Source: Methanolobus tindarius DSM 2278
GTDB lineage: Archaea > Halobacteriota > Methanosarcinia > Methanosarcinales > Methanosarcinaceae
Assembly: GCF_000504205.1 (NCBI RefSeq)
Contig: NZ_AZAJ01000001.1
Span: forward strand, 1,710,879 to 1,774,878
Reading direction: 5' to 3'
Length of the DNA stretch: 64,000 bases
Shown piece by piece: positions 1 through 10,686 of the stretch. The notes beneath the pieces were generated by a model. It had not been told where the DNA came from. It made no database searches and worked only from the letters and a program-made list of their open reading frames with translations. The translations under genes were made by a program, and so were the position numbers. Numbering within the stretch: the stretch's first letter is position 1; each line of letters opens with the position of its first letter.

Positions 1-1
1 A

Positions 2-3000
2 GTGGATATTGATGTAGAAGGCGACAAAGTATTGTTGGAGTTAACCAAGAATGGTAAGTTTATTGATGATGAATTTATTGATATCACATCTGGCGAAGCA
101 ACCTGGGATTATGATATAGATGTTGGAAATCAGGATGATGTAATTGTCTTTAGAGCACTTATTACTGATATCTTCCAGGGTCAGGTCGATAATCTTGTAG
201 TTATTGAAGGTCTCTGGCTTATGGATTATGAGACCATCATGGAAGTAGGGACATCTGATGAATTTGGTAAACTTGAAGTTGACAGTGTTTCCGATAGTAT
301 CGTAATGCTGAACCACAAACCTTTAGCTTTGAGTAAAGGCGAGACGGTTGATCTGGCAGAGAGTCTGAAATTCAAAGTGGCAGACGATGATGACCTACGT
401 TTCTATCTTATGAAAGAATGTACAGAATCAGGAACTTATGAGTTAAGAGGAAATGTTGTTACTGGTCCGTCTTCTTGGACGGCCCAGAACTTTGCAGGAT
501 TTATGTATAATCTTGATGATAATGTTGGTTCTGAAACTCTTACAATATCCAATATTTATGAAAGAACAATTGATGAAGGTTTCCTCATTTACAATACTTC
601 AATTGTACAGGTGGACTACGAAGCTAATTTTGAAAGTGAAAATTCCTCTCTTTATACTGACACTTACCCTGTTCTGAGTTTTTTCGGTGAAATATACGTA
701 TCCCTCTCAGATGCAACTCCAAGTGAGCTTGTGAGGCTGCTTGTTGATAGCAGTGACGTTCATATTCTCAGGACCAGTTCCTCCCTTGATCTTTCAAATG
801 GGTATAAATTGACTGTAAAACAAATTGATTTGGCAGCTGACAAGGTCTATATGGAACTTTCTAGGGACGGTGCCTTCATTGAAAATGAAGTAGTCAATGT
901 CACCGCCGGTGAAGCAACTTGGGACTATGGTACAGATGTTGGAAACCAGGATGGTGTCATTGTTTCCAGAGTACACGTCACTGGAGTTTCAGAAGATGAT
1001 GAAGGTGGTTTTGTTATTGTGGATGGTCTCTATCTTATCGACTATCAGGATATATTTTCAATAGGACCAAGTGATGAATTTGGAGAACTTATAGTTGACA
1101 CAATGTGGGATGCTGGTATTCAGATGTATAACTCAGGTCCAATTGTTCTCAATGAGAGAGATATAATTGAACTTGCTCCTACTATCAATTTATGGGTAGC
1201 AGATAACTCTGATTTGAGATACTATCCATTTGTTGAAGTGGACATGGGGCAGAATCGGTTGGAGATCGAATCCTTCAGTCCGTCAACTAGTATCACAGGT
1301 TACGAAAGTGAATCTAAGCTTTTAGAAATAAGTCTGAATCAAATAGCAAATATTAACTGGTTCATTGATGGTATCTACTCGCAGTCTAATTTATCTTCAA
1401 TATGTGCTTCATACTGCACTTTACCACCTTCATACGGAGAACACACTGTAAAGATGGTTGCTTCAAATGAGAACAATAGTGTTGTTCAGGAATGGGAATG
1501 GATCGTTCAAAAGGATCCTGTGGTTGCTGGTGGTCTGGACTTCCGAAGTCCTGTTATCTCAGGCTTATCTGGTATAGTGATAGCACCTGAGAATTTCTCA
1601 GCGTTCTGGTATGATTTTGATGATAATTTTGGTTCTGAAGTTCTTACAATTTCCAGCATAGAAGGAAGAACCATTCCAGAAGGTGAACTTAGGTATGAAC
1701 CTGTAATTGTGCAGGTAGAATATGAAGCTGATTTTGTAAGCGAAGATTCATCTCCCACAGGGGATACTTACCCTATCATCGGTTTTTTTGGAGATAAATA
1801 TGTTCCAATATCTGATGATGACGCAGGAGAATTCACATGTCTTCTTGTTGACACAGATGACAAATACACCCTTAGAGCAGGCTCTATTCTTGAGCTTCCA
1901 AATGGATATGAATTGACTGTGACTCAGATTGATATTGACTGTGACAAAGTTTATTTGGAGTTATCCAGGAATGGTGAGCTTATTGGGGATGAAATTATTG
2001 ATATCACATCTGGGGAAGCAACCTGGGATTATAAAGTGGATGTTGGAAGTCAGGATGGTGTAATAGTCTTCAGAGTGCTCGTCACTGATGTTTTCCAGGG
2101 ACAGATCGAAAGTCTTGTAATTGTTGAAGGTCTTTGGCTTCTGAATTACGAGGATATTTTTGAAGTTGAAACAGGTGATGAATTTGGTAAACTTGAAATT
2201 GACAGCGTTTCTGATACACTTGTGATGAAAAATTCCGAATCTTTAACTCTTACTAAGGATGAAACCGTTGATCTGGCGGAGGGTATGAAATTCAAAGTAG
2301 CAGACGATGATGACCTACGTTTCTATCTTATGAAAGAATGTACAGAATCAGGAACTTATGAGTTAAGAGGAAATGTTGCTACCGATCCGTCTTCCTGGAC
2401 AACTCAGAACTTTGCAGGATTCCTGTATGATCTTGATGATGATATAGGCTCCGAAGCTCTTACAATATTCGATATTTGCGGAAGAACTATTGAAGAAGAC
2501 TACCTTGTTTACAACACTTCAATTGTACAGGTGGATTATGAAGCCGACTTTGCAAGTGAAGATTCACCTATCTATAATGATACATACCCTGCTCTGGGTC
2601 TTTTCGGTGAGAAATATGTTTCTCTCTCTGATACGGATTCTGGTGAGATTGTGAAATTACTTGTTGACAGCAATGGCAATCACGTTCTCAGAGCAGGTTC
2701 CGTATTTGAGCTTTCAAATGGGTATGAACTGACTGCAAAGCAAATTGATGTAGAAGGCGACAAGGTATGGATGAAGTTATCTAAAGATGGTGTGTTCATT
2801 GAGGATGAAGTAATTGATGTCACAGCCGGTGAAGAAACATGGGATTATGACACAGATGTTGGAAGTCAGGATGATGTTATAGTATCCAGAGTGCGTGTCT
2901 CAGAAGTTTCAGAGGATTTACAAGGCAGTTTTGTTGTCATTGATGGTCTCTATCTAATTGACTATCAGGACATACTCTCAATTGAAGCAGGTGATGAATT

Positions 3001-5158
3001 CGGTGAATTAGAAGTTGATAGTGTTTCAGATACTATTGTTATGTATAACTCTGGTATAATCCTTCTAGGTGCCGATGATGTAATTGAAATTGCCCCTGGT
3101 CTGTATCTGCAGGTAGCAGATGATTCTGAATTGAGGTACTATCCATTTATTGAATACGAAATAATGAAAATAGTACCCAATGAGAAGCCCATAGCTGTAA
3201 TCTCATCAATCTCACCAAACCCTTCTAAAGAAGGAGAATCAGTATCATTTGCAGGGAGTGGCATTGACAATGACGGTACGGTGATAGACTATTGGTGGAC
3301 ATCAAGTATTGATGGCTGGTTAAGTGATTCATCAAGTTTTAACACCAGTGATCTTTCAGTTGGTACTCATACAATCTACTTCCAGGTTCAGGATGATGAT
3401 CGTGCTTGGTCCGATAAAGTTTCAGCAAGTGTAACTGTAGTTGATCAAATATTGCCGTTATTCATGTTAACCACTTCCCAGCATAACAACACCCACCGGA
3501 AAGTTTCTGTAACGGCTTCAGAACCAATCATTGGTTCTCCTGTGGTTGAAGTAAACTCTATGCTGATTAATGTGACATTGGAAAGTGATAAGTGGATTGG
3601 TTATTTCCCAATCGGGGCTGATAATCTCTTTACTGTAAATGTAACTGGAACTGACCTTGCAGGAAATATAGGTGGCAGCAGTTCAGTGATTCGTATTGAA
3701 ACAATATCTTATGAAGATGGTCAGTGCAAGTTCAACAGTAGTGAATCCGGTATGTCAATTACTTTCAATGGAACAAATGGTACTACCGGTACCATGATTC
3801 TGACAGAGAGTGAAGATCCAATGGTGAATCTGACAAATAGGTCAATTGGTCTTTATTTCCTTGATGTAGAATTGGATGATATTCTTGCCGGAAACATGTC
3901 AGATGCTATGATAGCAATACCTGTAGATTCATTTGTTCTGCCAGAAGGAATAGCTAAAAAAGATGTTTTAATCTGCTATTATAATGAATCAACAGATAAC
4001 TGGGATGCATGTCCAACTTCGATAGAAATAATTGATGGGAAAGAATGTTGGACCACATATGTGACCCACTTTTCAATGTATGGGGTTATTGTAAGTTCCG
4101 GCCTGAAACTATACGACGGTTCAATTACAACCGGTGATGGATACCAGATTAATAACTTTGTCATTGATGTGACAGATGCTTTCCCAAGCGCAGATTCAGC
4201 TTCATTCTATGTGTATAGGAATGGAGTCGAAGTAGATAATTTCCTTATCAACGAAGGTGATTCTTATGAATTCAATTTTGAGGATGGCTCCACGATAGAG
4301 GTATATCTTGAATCTGTCAGCAATGGTACTCTTCCAGTTGTCCATATAGCCATTATAATTTATGACTATTCCCTCAGTGATGTTTATAAAAGCGGCGTGG
4401 TTGCCGGTGGTCATGAGTATGCTGTATATACGATACCCTCGGATTCCGTAACATCTTCAGGTAGTAGCAGCGGCTCCTCAGGTGGTGGAGGCGGAGGTGG
4501 CACTACCGGTGAGAAGTACGAGAATGTTTTCGTTAAAGAAGTAGAGAGTATCTTTGTCAATAAAGACTCACATATCAGTTATGAGTTCAATGAAGAAGGC
4601 AATGCAATCTCATCTGTAGAGTTTGATTCCCTTAAGAACTCTGGTACTATCTCTACTATCATAGAAGTACTGAAGAACAGGTCATCCTTTGCCTATATTG
4701 ATGCCCCGGGAACAATCTACCAGCAGATGAACATCTGGGTTGGCAAGTCTGGTTTTGTAAACTCTGACAATGTTGAGAACCTGATGGTAACTTTCAGGGT
4801 TGAAAAATCATGGCTTGAAGAGAACAATATCGAAGCAAGTACAGTTAGACTCTACAGATATTCAGATGGTTCATGGAATGCACTTCCAACATCTATTACT
4901 GAAGAAGATGCTGACTTTGTTTACTTTAAGAGCCAGACTCCTGGTTTTTCTCCATTTGCAATCGGGTCGGAAGCAGAAGTAACTGAGACAGTGGAAGATA
5001 TTCAGAAATCAGTGTCTGATGTAATATTAGATGATATATCCACTGAGGATACAGAAACTGAACCAGAATCTGACAGCTTTACTGGAATATTAATGATGAT
5101 TGGAGGAATTTCAGTTCTGCTTGTAGGTGTATTTATTGCGTACAAAAAACGGAGCTAA
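2..5158 (+). CDS. S-layer-like surface protein, 5' truncated by the window edge
   Basis: This is a cell-surface protein of at least 1718 residues. The reading frame is open at the window edge, and its first residues match the middle of a later repeat, so the signal peptide and the start lie outside the window. It contains several copies of the Methanosarcina S-layer duplication domain (DUF1608 family), recognisable by repeated GEATWDY, VGNQD and ADDDDLRFY motifs. An Ig-like segment lies at about residues 415-505 and a PKD-like domain at about 1060-1150. A Gly/Ser-rich linker (about 1487-1505) leads to a PGF-pre-PGF domain, followed by an acidic stretch and one C-terminal transmembrane helix ending in KKRS. 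The family forms or decorates the S-layer, and the helix would anchor it. The stop codon lies inside a terminator hairpin. The family call is firm; whether this is the main S-layer protein is unknown. Confidence 0.85.
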   Translation: MDIDVEGDKVLLELTKNGKFIDDEFIDITSGEATWDYDIDVGNQDDVIVFRALITDIFQGQVDNLVVIEGLWLMDYETIMEVGTSDEFGKLEVDSVSDSIVMLNHKPLALSKGETVDLAESLKFKVADDDDLRFYLMKECTESGTYELRGNVVTGPSSWTAQNFAGFMYNLDDNVGSETLTISNIYERTIDEGFLIYNTSIVQVDYEANFESENSSLYTDTYPVLSFFGEIYVSLSDATPSELVRLLVDSSDVHILRTSSSLDLSNGYKLTVKQIDLAADKVYMELSRDGAFIENEVVNVTAGEATWDYGTDVGNQDGVIVSRVHVTGVSEDDEGGFVIVDGLYLIDYQDIFSIGPSDEFGELIVDTMWDAGIQMYNSGPIVLNERDIIELAPTINLWVADNSDLRYYPFVEVDMGQNRLEIESFSPSTSITGYESESKLLEISLNQIANINWFIDGIYSQSNLSSICASYCTLPPSYGEHTVKMVASNENNSVVQEWEWIVQKDPVVAGGLDFRSPVISGLSGIVIAPENFSAFWYDFDDNFGSEVLTISSIEGRTIPEGELRYEPVIVQVEYEADFVSEDSSPTGDTYPIIGFFGDKYVPISDDDAGEFTCLLVDTDDKYTLRAGSILELPNGYELTVTQIDIDCDKVYLELSRNGELIGDEIIDITSGEATWDYKVDVGSQDGVIVFRVLVTDVFQGQIESLVIVEGLWLLNYEDIFEVETGDEFGKLEIDSVSDTLVMKNSESLTLTKDETVDLAEGMKFKVADDDDLRFYLMKECTESGTYELRGNVATDPSSWTTQNFAGFLYDLDDDIGSEALTIFDICGRTIEEDYLVYNTSIVQVDYEADFASEDSPIYNDTYPALGLFGEKYVSLSDTDSGEIVKLLVDSNGNHVLRAGSVFELSNGYELTAKQIDVEGDKVWMKLSKDGVFIEDEVIDVTAGEETWDYDTDVGSQDDVIVSRVRVSEVSEDLQGSFVVIDGLYLIDYQDILSIEAGDEFGELEVDSVSDTIVMYNSGIILLGADDVIEIAPGLYLQVADDSELRYYPFIEYEIMKIVPNEKPIAVISSISPNPSKEGESVSFAGSGIDNDGTVIDYWWTSSIDGWLSDSSSFNTSDLSVGTHTIYFQVQDDDRAWSDKVSASVTVVDQILPLFMLTTSQHNNTHRKVSVTASEPIIGSPVVEVNSMLINVTLESDKWIGYFPIGADNLFTVNVTGTDLAGNIGGSSSVIRIETISYEDGQCKFNSSESGMSITFNGTNGTTGTMILTESEDPMVNLTNRSIGLYFLDVELDDILAGNMSDAMIAIPVDSFVLPEGIAKKDVLICYYNESTDNWDACPTSIEIIDGKECWTTYVTHFSMYGVIVSSGLKLYDGSITTGDGYQINNFVIDVTDAFPSADSASFYVYRNGVEVDNFLINEGDSYEFNFEDGSTIEVYLESVSNGTLPVVHIAIIIYDYSLSDVYKSGVVAGGHEYAVYTIPSDSVTSSGSSSGSSGGGGGGGTTGEKYENVFVKEVESIFVNKDSHISYEFNEEGNAISSVEFDSLKNSGTISTIIEVLKNRSSFAYIDAPGTIYQQMNIWVGKSGFVNSDNVENLMVTFRVEKSWLEENNIEASTVRLYRYSDGSWNALPTSITEEDADFVYFKSQTPGFSPFAIGSEAEVTETVEDIQKSVSDVILDDISTEDTETEPESDSFTGILMMIGGISVLLVGVFIAYKKRS
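380..458 (+). repeat. 79-bp exact intragenic repeat, second copy at 2300-2378
   Basis: Bases 380-458 are identical to bases 2300-2378, exactly 1920 bases (640 codons) apart and in the same frame. The flanking sequence is clearly similar but diverged. This suggests domain duplication followed by recent local homogenisation within the S-layer-like gene. Confidence 0.9.
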
Positions 5159-5180
5159 ATCTCCGTTTATTTTCTTTTTT
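5147..5180. terminator. Bidirectional terminator between convergent genes
   Basis: An 8-bp perfect stem (AAACGGAG at 5147-5154 and CTCCGTTT at 5161-5168) has a 6-base loop and is followed by a T-rich tract on the plus strand. On the minus strand the same stem is followed by a T6 run. It overlaps the stop codon of the S-layer-like gene and faces the convergent VWA gene, so it can serve both. Confidence 0.75.
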
Positions 5181-5199
5181 GGATAAACCAGATTAATAA

Positions 5200-8100
5200 T
5201 TATGTTGTCAGCCTCTTATACAAAAGCGGCAGCATTTCAGGCAGCATCAATACATCATCAATAATAGTATATCCAACATCGGAAAAGATGTTATTGAGAT
5301 ATTGTCCCGGGTTTTTATCCACCGTTATGCAGAAGAAATATATTCCACGAATTTGTCCTTCAGAGATTGCCATTCGGGTATCTTCCTGCGCAATGTCACC
5401 CTGATATGAATCTTCACCTCTGGCTCTGTCATATGGTTCGCCGTCAGACAGCAATACCAGCATTTTAGTCCTTGCACCGGCCTTTTCCAGTTTCTTTATG
5501 GAATGGCGGATAGCTGGTCCAAGACGTGTGTTAGACTCAGAAGCCAGTATGCTCATTCTCTTTGCAACATTATCTGAGAATCTCTCATCGAATTCCTTGA
5601 TCTTGAAATATTCTACATTATCCTTGCTTTTTCCGGAAAATGCATAGATTGCATACTTGTCACCAATACTCTCAAGCGCCTGGCTCATTATTATCAAAGC
5701 TTCTTTTTCAACATCAAGTATGCTTCTGCCATCCATTCCAAGTATCTTGCGTGTGGAGGCGCTCACATCCATAAGGAAAAGGGTTGCGACATCTCTTTCC
5801 TGTTTATCCCACCTGATGTACATTCCTTCGTCAGGATTTGCTCCGCATCTTTTGGTAATCAGGGACTCAGTGTAAGCATCAATATCAATCTCAGTACCGT
5901 CGTTTTGTCCTTTCATCCGATGGAATGATTCCGGTTTCATAAGTCCAAATGTATGTTTGAGAAGTGCAATTTCATTCCCGTAACGTTCTAACGTTTTTTT
6001 GTAGTGAGCAGTGTTTCCTCCGTGGGGTTCCATTTCATTAACAGTGCTCCACTCAGAGCGATAATCATTGATTGTGCTGTCCCACTCATCATACTTGTAA
6101 CTGCCAAGCACCCGCCAGTTATTTTCAAGGGGTTGTGACGGCTTATCTGTTGCCTGTTCTTTTGGCCTGTCCTCCTCAGCAGTAAGATCTGATTCTGTCT
6201 CAGGAATAAAGTTCTTGATGATATCCTCTGATGGATTAGTCATCATAGGGTCAGTCTGCCCGCTTGCACTCACATCCATCCCACGATATTCGATATTTTT
6301 GATCATCCTGTAGTTGATATCATCAAGTGATCCGAGTTTATCTTCCAGAGTGCAGTATATTTCAAAAACCAGTTCAAAGGTTGAAAAGGTGCTGGATTTA
6401 GTAGTGAATATCCTGTTTTCAAGCTCATCCTGAAGTCTATTCAGGATTTGATTCATAGTCTTGTCCAGTTCAAGTTTGGCTTTAGGAGTATGTCCTGTAG
6501 AGATCCATAACAACCCCTCCATGAATTTCTCAAGTTCATCTTCCGGTATTTCTCTCATTAAAAGCATCTGGTAGCGTACTTCTTCAAGGTCAGTACGCAC
6601 TCCCCTGTAATGCTCCATTATCATATACTCAACACGTGCATCTTCCAGTATTCCAAATATGGTTGCTGCAAGTATCTGGTTTGGAAAAAGAGAGAGCAGG
6701 TCCACAAGATCGATAATTTCTTCATCTTGCTTTTTTTCAGTAACTGCTGATGGATATCTATTTCTGATGCGTTTTTCAAGTTCGGTTAGCTTTTGCGGGT
6801 CAGCATCCAGTGAACTGTAGCGTGCATGTCCAACTTCGTGCATCACACTGAGTTTATAGATCTTGAAATTATCGTCTATATTCTCGTAAACTCTCATCTT
6901 CGGTGCGAGATAGATTGTGTTCCCTGCGATGATAGGATTCATTCCCTGAACTTCGACTTGTAAAGGTAAAGCTGCCATGGAACGTATTATGAAATTACTA
7001 CCAGAAAGCCCAAGGGCATAATATCTCAGGACGTTGGCAACTTTCTTAAGAGCAACAGCACCTGTGAGTTCCTCAACAAGCTCTCTGGAACTTTTTGATT
7101 CAAGTGAAAAATAGGCTTTTCCTGCAGGTTCTTTTTCACTTGCTGCTTCAAGTCCTTTTAGAGTCCAGTCTTCCAGTTCTTCAATATCCAGCTTTTCAAG
7201 AAGAGTGGGAGAGTTCGCAAAAAAATCCAGTGCAAGGTTCCTGTCTTTTTCGTAAACCCTGGTTGCTATATTTGCCCATTTTTCAGCATTTTCAATTTTG
7301 TTTTTGTCTGCAAAGTTTCCAAGATTAGCAAAGAATGTGCTTGTAAGGGCTCCTTCTCTTTGAAGAAGTCTGTCAGCGATATTGAACGTTTCTTCGTGTA
7401 GTTGAGGTGGTACTTTTGATAAAGATATAACCGATTTTTCGTAGTATTCTCTGCCTCCATCCGGGTCTTGCAATGCGATTCCTTCACCAATCTCTGTCCA
7501 GATAATGAACATGTCCTTGCCAAGAATATTTGAGGCTTCAGATGCATTCTCAAAATAGCTTTCAAGGCATCCGGTCTGGATGTCTGCAAGTTTGATACCT
7601 GCATCTACAATTGCTGATCTCTTCTCAGCAGTTGTGTTTTCATATTTTCCAAGTGTGAAGACAGTTGATACAAAATTCCGAAGAACATCTTTGTTGTTGC
7701 TTAATTCCCTTGTTCCTCTGTCTATCCATTCCAATGCTTCGGAAAGTTCCAATGCACCAATATGCTGCGGATATGTTTTTAGAAAGTAACCGGCGCTTTT
7801 TTTGTCTTTGTCTGCAAGGCTACAGGTGGCATCAATTAGTCTTGTCAGCTTTGTGTCATCTGCTTTTTCCACAATTGTTACGGCATTTCTGAACAGTGCC
7901 ATTGTGACGAGTTCTCCGCATTCCAATGTTTCTTTCATTGAAACAAGAATTGTTTTTCTTTTTTGAGCTGGAATATCGGTTAATATATTTTCTGTGATGT
8001 CAATTAGTTCAATTCCTGTAAGCCAGTGTATGCTGCTGATTTTCTCTACAATTTCGCAGTATGTTGAAAAGTCATCTTCATTTATTAGTAAATTCAGTTG

Positions 8101-8622
8101 TTCCAGATGTTCAAAATAAGCTTCTGCGACTTTTGTATTAATGTTCCCTAGCTCACTTCCATAAGAAACCAGTTTTTGGAACCATTCAGGTTCTGTGATG
8201 ACAACAACTTTACCAGTATGTTTGAAATAGGCTATTGCAATCCATTTGTTCTGGGATGATAGTTCTATTCCTTTCAGGGTCCACTTTTCAAGAAGTTCAA
8301 ATTTGCCTTTATTAATTATGTCAAGTGAAGAATCAAAGAATCCTTCGCAGCATGACACACTAAGAAGGGATACCTTCTTTGCGAGCCCAAGCCAGTTAGC
8401 GAACTCTCTTTTTCCAAGAACTTTGAATACTCCGGGTGCTGCTCCAAGATAGGCAATAAGGACTCTCTGCCCTCTTTTTTTTGCTCCTTTTCCTGCATGG
8501 AGTATGGTTTCCAGTGCATTGTCATCAAGATTGGAAAATCCTGTTTCAATTTCAGAAACCAGTGAACTTCCAAGTGATGGAAAATAGGATGATATAAGTC
8601 CTGTAATCTTTTCAGTACTCAT
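5200..8622 (-). CDS. NorD/CbbO-type VWA-domain activation protein
   Basis: This 1140-residue protein has a long alpha-helical N-terminal half of TPR/HEAT-like character. A NorD/CbbO-type region follows, with an HEVGH motif near residue 595. The C-terminal von Willebrand A domain has an intact MIDAS motif (DVSAS, near residue 950). In bacteria NorD and CbbO work with an AAA+ partner (NorQ, CbbQ) to activate nitric oxide reductase or Rubisco. The partner lies immediately upstream on the same strand, 27 bases away, so the two are probably co-transcribed. A GGGGAT sequence just before the ATG fits a ribosome binding site. The protein is longer than typical bacterial NorD because of the helical N-terminal extension. 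The client in this organism is unknown: the nearby cbb3-type oxidase or an archaeal Rubisco are possibilities, neither shown here. Confidence 0.75.
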   Translation of the reverse strand: MSTEKITGLISSYFPSLGSSLVSEIETGFSNLDDNALETILHAGKGAKKRGQRVLIAYLGAAPGVFKVLGKREFANWLGLAKKVSLLSVSCCEGFFDSSLDIINKGKFELLEKWTLKGIELSSQNKWIAIAYFKHTGKVVVITEPEWFQKLVSYGSELGNINTKVAEAYFEHLEQLNLLINEDDFSTYCEIVEKISSIHWLTGIELIDITENILTDIPAQKRKTILVSMKETLECGELVTMALFRNAVTIVEKADDTKLTRLIDATCSLADKDKKSAGYFLKTYPQHIGALELSEALEWIDRGTRELSNNKDVLRNFVSTVFTLGKYENTTAEKRSAIVDAGIKLADIQTGCLESYFENASEASNILGKDMFIIWTEIGEGIALQDPDGGREYYEKSVISLSKVPPQLHEETFNIADRLLQREGALTSTFFANLGNFADKNKIENAEKWANIATRVYEKDRNLALDFFANSPTLLEKLDIEELEDWTLKGLEAASEKEPAGKAYFSLESKSSRELVEELTGAVALKKVANVLRYYALGLSGSNFIIRSMAALPLQVEVQGMNPIIAGNTIYLAPKMRVYENIDDNFKIYKLSVMHEVGHARYSSLDADPQKLTELEKRIRNRYPSAVTEKKQDEEIIDLVDLLSLFPNQILAATIFGILEDARVEYMIMEHYRGVRTDLEEVRYQMLLMREIPEDELEKFMEGLLWISTGHTPKAKLELDKTMNQILNRLQDELENRIFTTKSSTFSTFELVFEIYCTLEDKLGSLDDINYRMIKNIEYRGMDVSASGQTDPMMTNPSEDIIKNFIPETESDLTAEEDRPKEQATDKPSQPLENNWRVLGSYKYDEWDSTINDYRSEWSTVNEMEPHGGNTAHYKKTLERYGNEIALLKHTFGLMKPESFHRMKGQNDGTEIDIDAYTESLITKRCGANPDEGMYIRWDKQERDVATLFLMDVSASTRKILGMDGRSILDVEKEALIIMSQALESIGDKYAIYAFSGKSKDNVEYFKIKEFDERFSDNVAKRMSILASESNTRLGPAIRHSIKKLEKAGARTKMLVLLSDGEPYDRARGEDSYQGDIAQEDTRMAISEGQIRGIYFFCITVDKNPGQYLNNIFSDVGYTIIDDVLMLPEMLPLLYKRLTT

Positions 8623-8649
8623 TTATCCCCGCTATTCGATCCTTATAAC

Positions 8650-9480
8650 TCATCCCATAATTGCTGCAATAATTTCATCAATGCTTTTCTGCAGGTCCTG
8701 GTTGTCAGTTATTGGCTGTGACATGGCAATACGGCAGGCTTCTTTTGCCTCGATTCCTTCCTGAATAAGTTTGCCAGCATAGATGAGCAGACGTGTACTG
8801 ACTCCTTCTTCGAGTCCGTGGTGCTTGAAGTTCCTTATGCTTTGGCCTATCTCAACAAGCCTGGCTGCAGTTTGCTCGTCAACATGTGTCTCATGAGCCA
8901 CAATCTGTTTTTCCAGATCAGCAGGTGGATAGTCAAATTCAACGGCAACAAATCTTTGTCTTGTACTCTGCTTCATGTCTTTGACAATGCTCTGGTAGCC
9001 GGGATTATATGAAACAGAAAGCATGAATTCATCCGGTGCTTTGACAATTACTCCGAGTTTGTCAATTGGGATTATGCGCCTGTCATCGGTTAGCGGGTGA
9101 ATGACTACTATAGTATCTTTTCTGGCTTCTACAACTTCATCAAGGTAGCAGATAGCACCGCTTTTCACTGCTTTTGTGAGAGGTCCGTCACTCCATTCAA
9201 CGTTGTCACCTTTGATTAGGAATCTTCCCACAAGGTCAGTTGCTGTGAGGTCTTCATGGCAGGCAATTGTTATCAGAGGACGCTGTAATTTCCATGCCAT
9301 GTACTCCATGAATCGTGTTTTTCCACAACCTGTCGGTCCTTTGAGGTTAACCGGAAGTTTGTTCCTGTAAGCAGCTATAAAAATTTCCACTTCGTTGCCT
9401 ACTGGTACGTAATAAGGTTCTTCAGTTATCAGGTATTCATCAACCGGCAGTTCCTCGGATAAAGCGCATTTCATTGCCAT
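8650..9480 (-). CDS. norQ: NorQ/CbbQ-family AAA+ ATPase (MoxR type)
   Basis: This 276-residue soluble AAA+ ATPase has a Walker A motif (GPTGCGKT, about residues 44-51), a Walker B region ([10 protein letters not shown]) and a C-terminal CbbQ_C-like helical domain. Length and motifs match NirQ/NorQ/CbbQ, ring-forming remodelling ATPases that act through a VWA partner to insert metal into or reactivate an enzyme. The partner gene follows 27 bases downstream. The start is supported by GGAGG seven bases before the ATG at 9480. The gene symbol follows the family and does not imply a nitric oxide reductase; none is seen in the window. Confidence 0.8.
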   Translation of the reverse strand: MAMKCALSEELPVDEYLITEEPYYVPVGNEVEIFIAAYRNKLPVNLKGPTGCGKTRFMEYMAWKLQRPLITIACHEDLTATDLVGRFLIKGDNVEWSDGPLTKAVKSGAICYLDEVVEARKDTIVVIHPLTDDRRIIPIDKLGVIVKAPDEFMLSVSYNPGYQSIVKDMKQSTRQRFVAVEFDYPPADLEKQIVAHETHVDEQTAARLVEIGQSIRNFKHHGLEEGVSTRLLIYAGKLIQEGIEAKEACRIAMSQPITDNQDLQKSIDEIIAAIMG

Positions 9481-9648
9481 AGCAATCCTCCTCTTATGGT
9501 AGTAACTATCCTTTTCTGGTTTAAATGTGCTGTGCAGGGAATTTGAATTGCTAATTTTATAGCCCTTCTACAATGCTAATATTTTTATCCAATCAGTTAC
9601 TTTTTAAATATTAGTCAATTTTCGTCATTTATTTTTAAATAACAAGGG

Positions 9649-10686
9649 ATGGGCTTCATGTCAAAAGTAAATTTGCACCCTTATTCTATAACAATTCGAG
9701 AAAAAAGATCAAAAGAAGATCAAAATATCAATAATTTGTTTGGAACAAACAAATCTCTTTTTGATTTAATTTCTAATGCAATATCAACATATAATCGCAA
9801 ACCATTCTTAGAAAAATCAAGCAAAAAGGCATTAAAATTTGAGAAATCTCCATTGATAACTAAAGATGAGGAGATGGACATTCTTCAATCTCTAGTTTAC
9901 TATGGAGAATATGGTATTATTAGAAAAATAATGGATACCAATACTGGTGAAATTGATGAGAAATCTATAGATCGTGAGAAAACTCCAGTGTTTGATTTAA
10001 CTTTTTCTTATTTCCAAGATAAGTTGATAGAAAATAAAGCTTATCTAATTGCCCAAACTTATTCTAGAAACGGATATAAAACTATTTTAACTGAAATGTT
10101 GAAAAAAGAATTAAATGAAATGTTAATTCAGGAATTGGATAGTGAATCTGGCGTTGACGCAACCATATCTATCAATCCTTTGGTTAGTAGAGAACTTGTT
10201 GATATTATGACTCATGGTGACAGAATAACAGAAATAGAACTTATTTCACATGACATATCAAAAGATAATGCAAGCAAGATATTATCGACAACAGGCAATG
10301 ATACAACTAATAACCATGAACTTATTAAAATAGACGACTTGAATAGTGTTAATTTGTCTATCACTTCTTCTAAAAATGGAAGTTTGGTTCCATATTCAAA
10401 AGTAAAAGAACTAACCACATCACTAAAACAGATGATTCTAAACTCAAAAGATACTGTGTTTTATGAAGTAACAAACTCTGAAATGAAAGGTGTGAAAGTT
10501 ACGGTAACGACACCTCTAAGAGAGTTCATAGTTAAGATTGATTCTGATGATCTCAAGTTTAGAGAATCTTACCCTCTTAAAGATGATGATGTTATTAAAA
10601 AAGATGGCTCGATAGCACACAATTATGTTATGAGTGAAGCACGTGAATATGCTGCCAGTGTAGCAAGGAAATACAGACAGATATGA
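9649..10686 (+). CDS. Hypothetical cytoplasmic protein, first gene of an A+T-rich pair
   Basis: I do not recognise this 345-residue protein. It has no signal peptide or membrane helix, is rich in Lys, Ile, Ser and Asn, and ends in a helical segment. The DNA is visibly richer in A+T than neighbouring genes and codon use follows this, which suggests horizontal acquisition. The stop overlaps the start of the next gene by four bases (ATGA), so the two are translationally coupled. A TATA-like A/T block lies at about 9600-9610. The start could be ATG 9649 or ATG 9658. A soluble protein coupled to a small four-helix membrane protein resembles the layout of several two-gene defence or toxin systems. 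That is analogy only; no effector motif is visible. Confidence 0.7.
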   Translation: MGFMSKVNLHPYSITIREKRSKEDQNINNLFGTNKSLFDLISNAISTYNRKPFLEKSSKKALKFEKSPLITKDEEMDILQSLVYYGEYGIIRKIMDTNTGEIDEKSIDREKTPVFDLTFSYFQDKLIENKAYLIAQTYSRNGYKTILTEMLKKELNEMLIQELDSESGVDATISINPLVSRELVDIMTHGDRITEIELISHDISKDNASKILSTTGNDTTNNHELIKIDDLNSVNLSITSSKNGSLVPYSKVKELTTSLKQMILNSKDTVFYEVTNSEMKGVKVTVTTPLREFIVKIDSDDLKFRESYPLKDDDVIKKDGSIAHNYVMSEAREYAASVARKYRQI

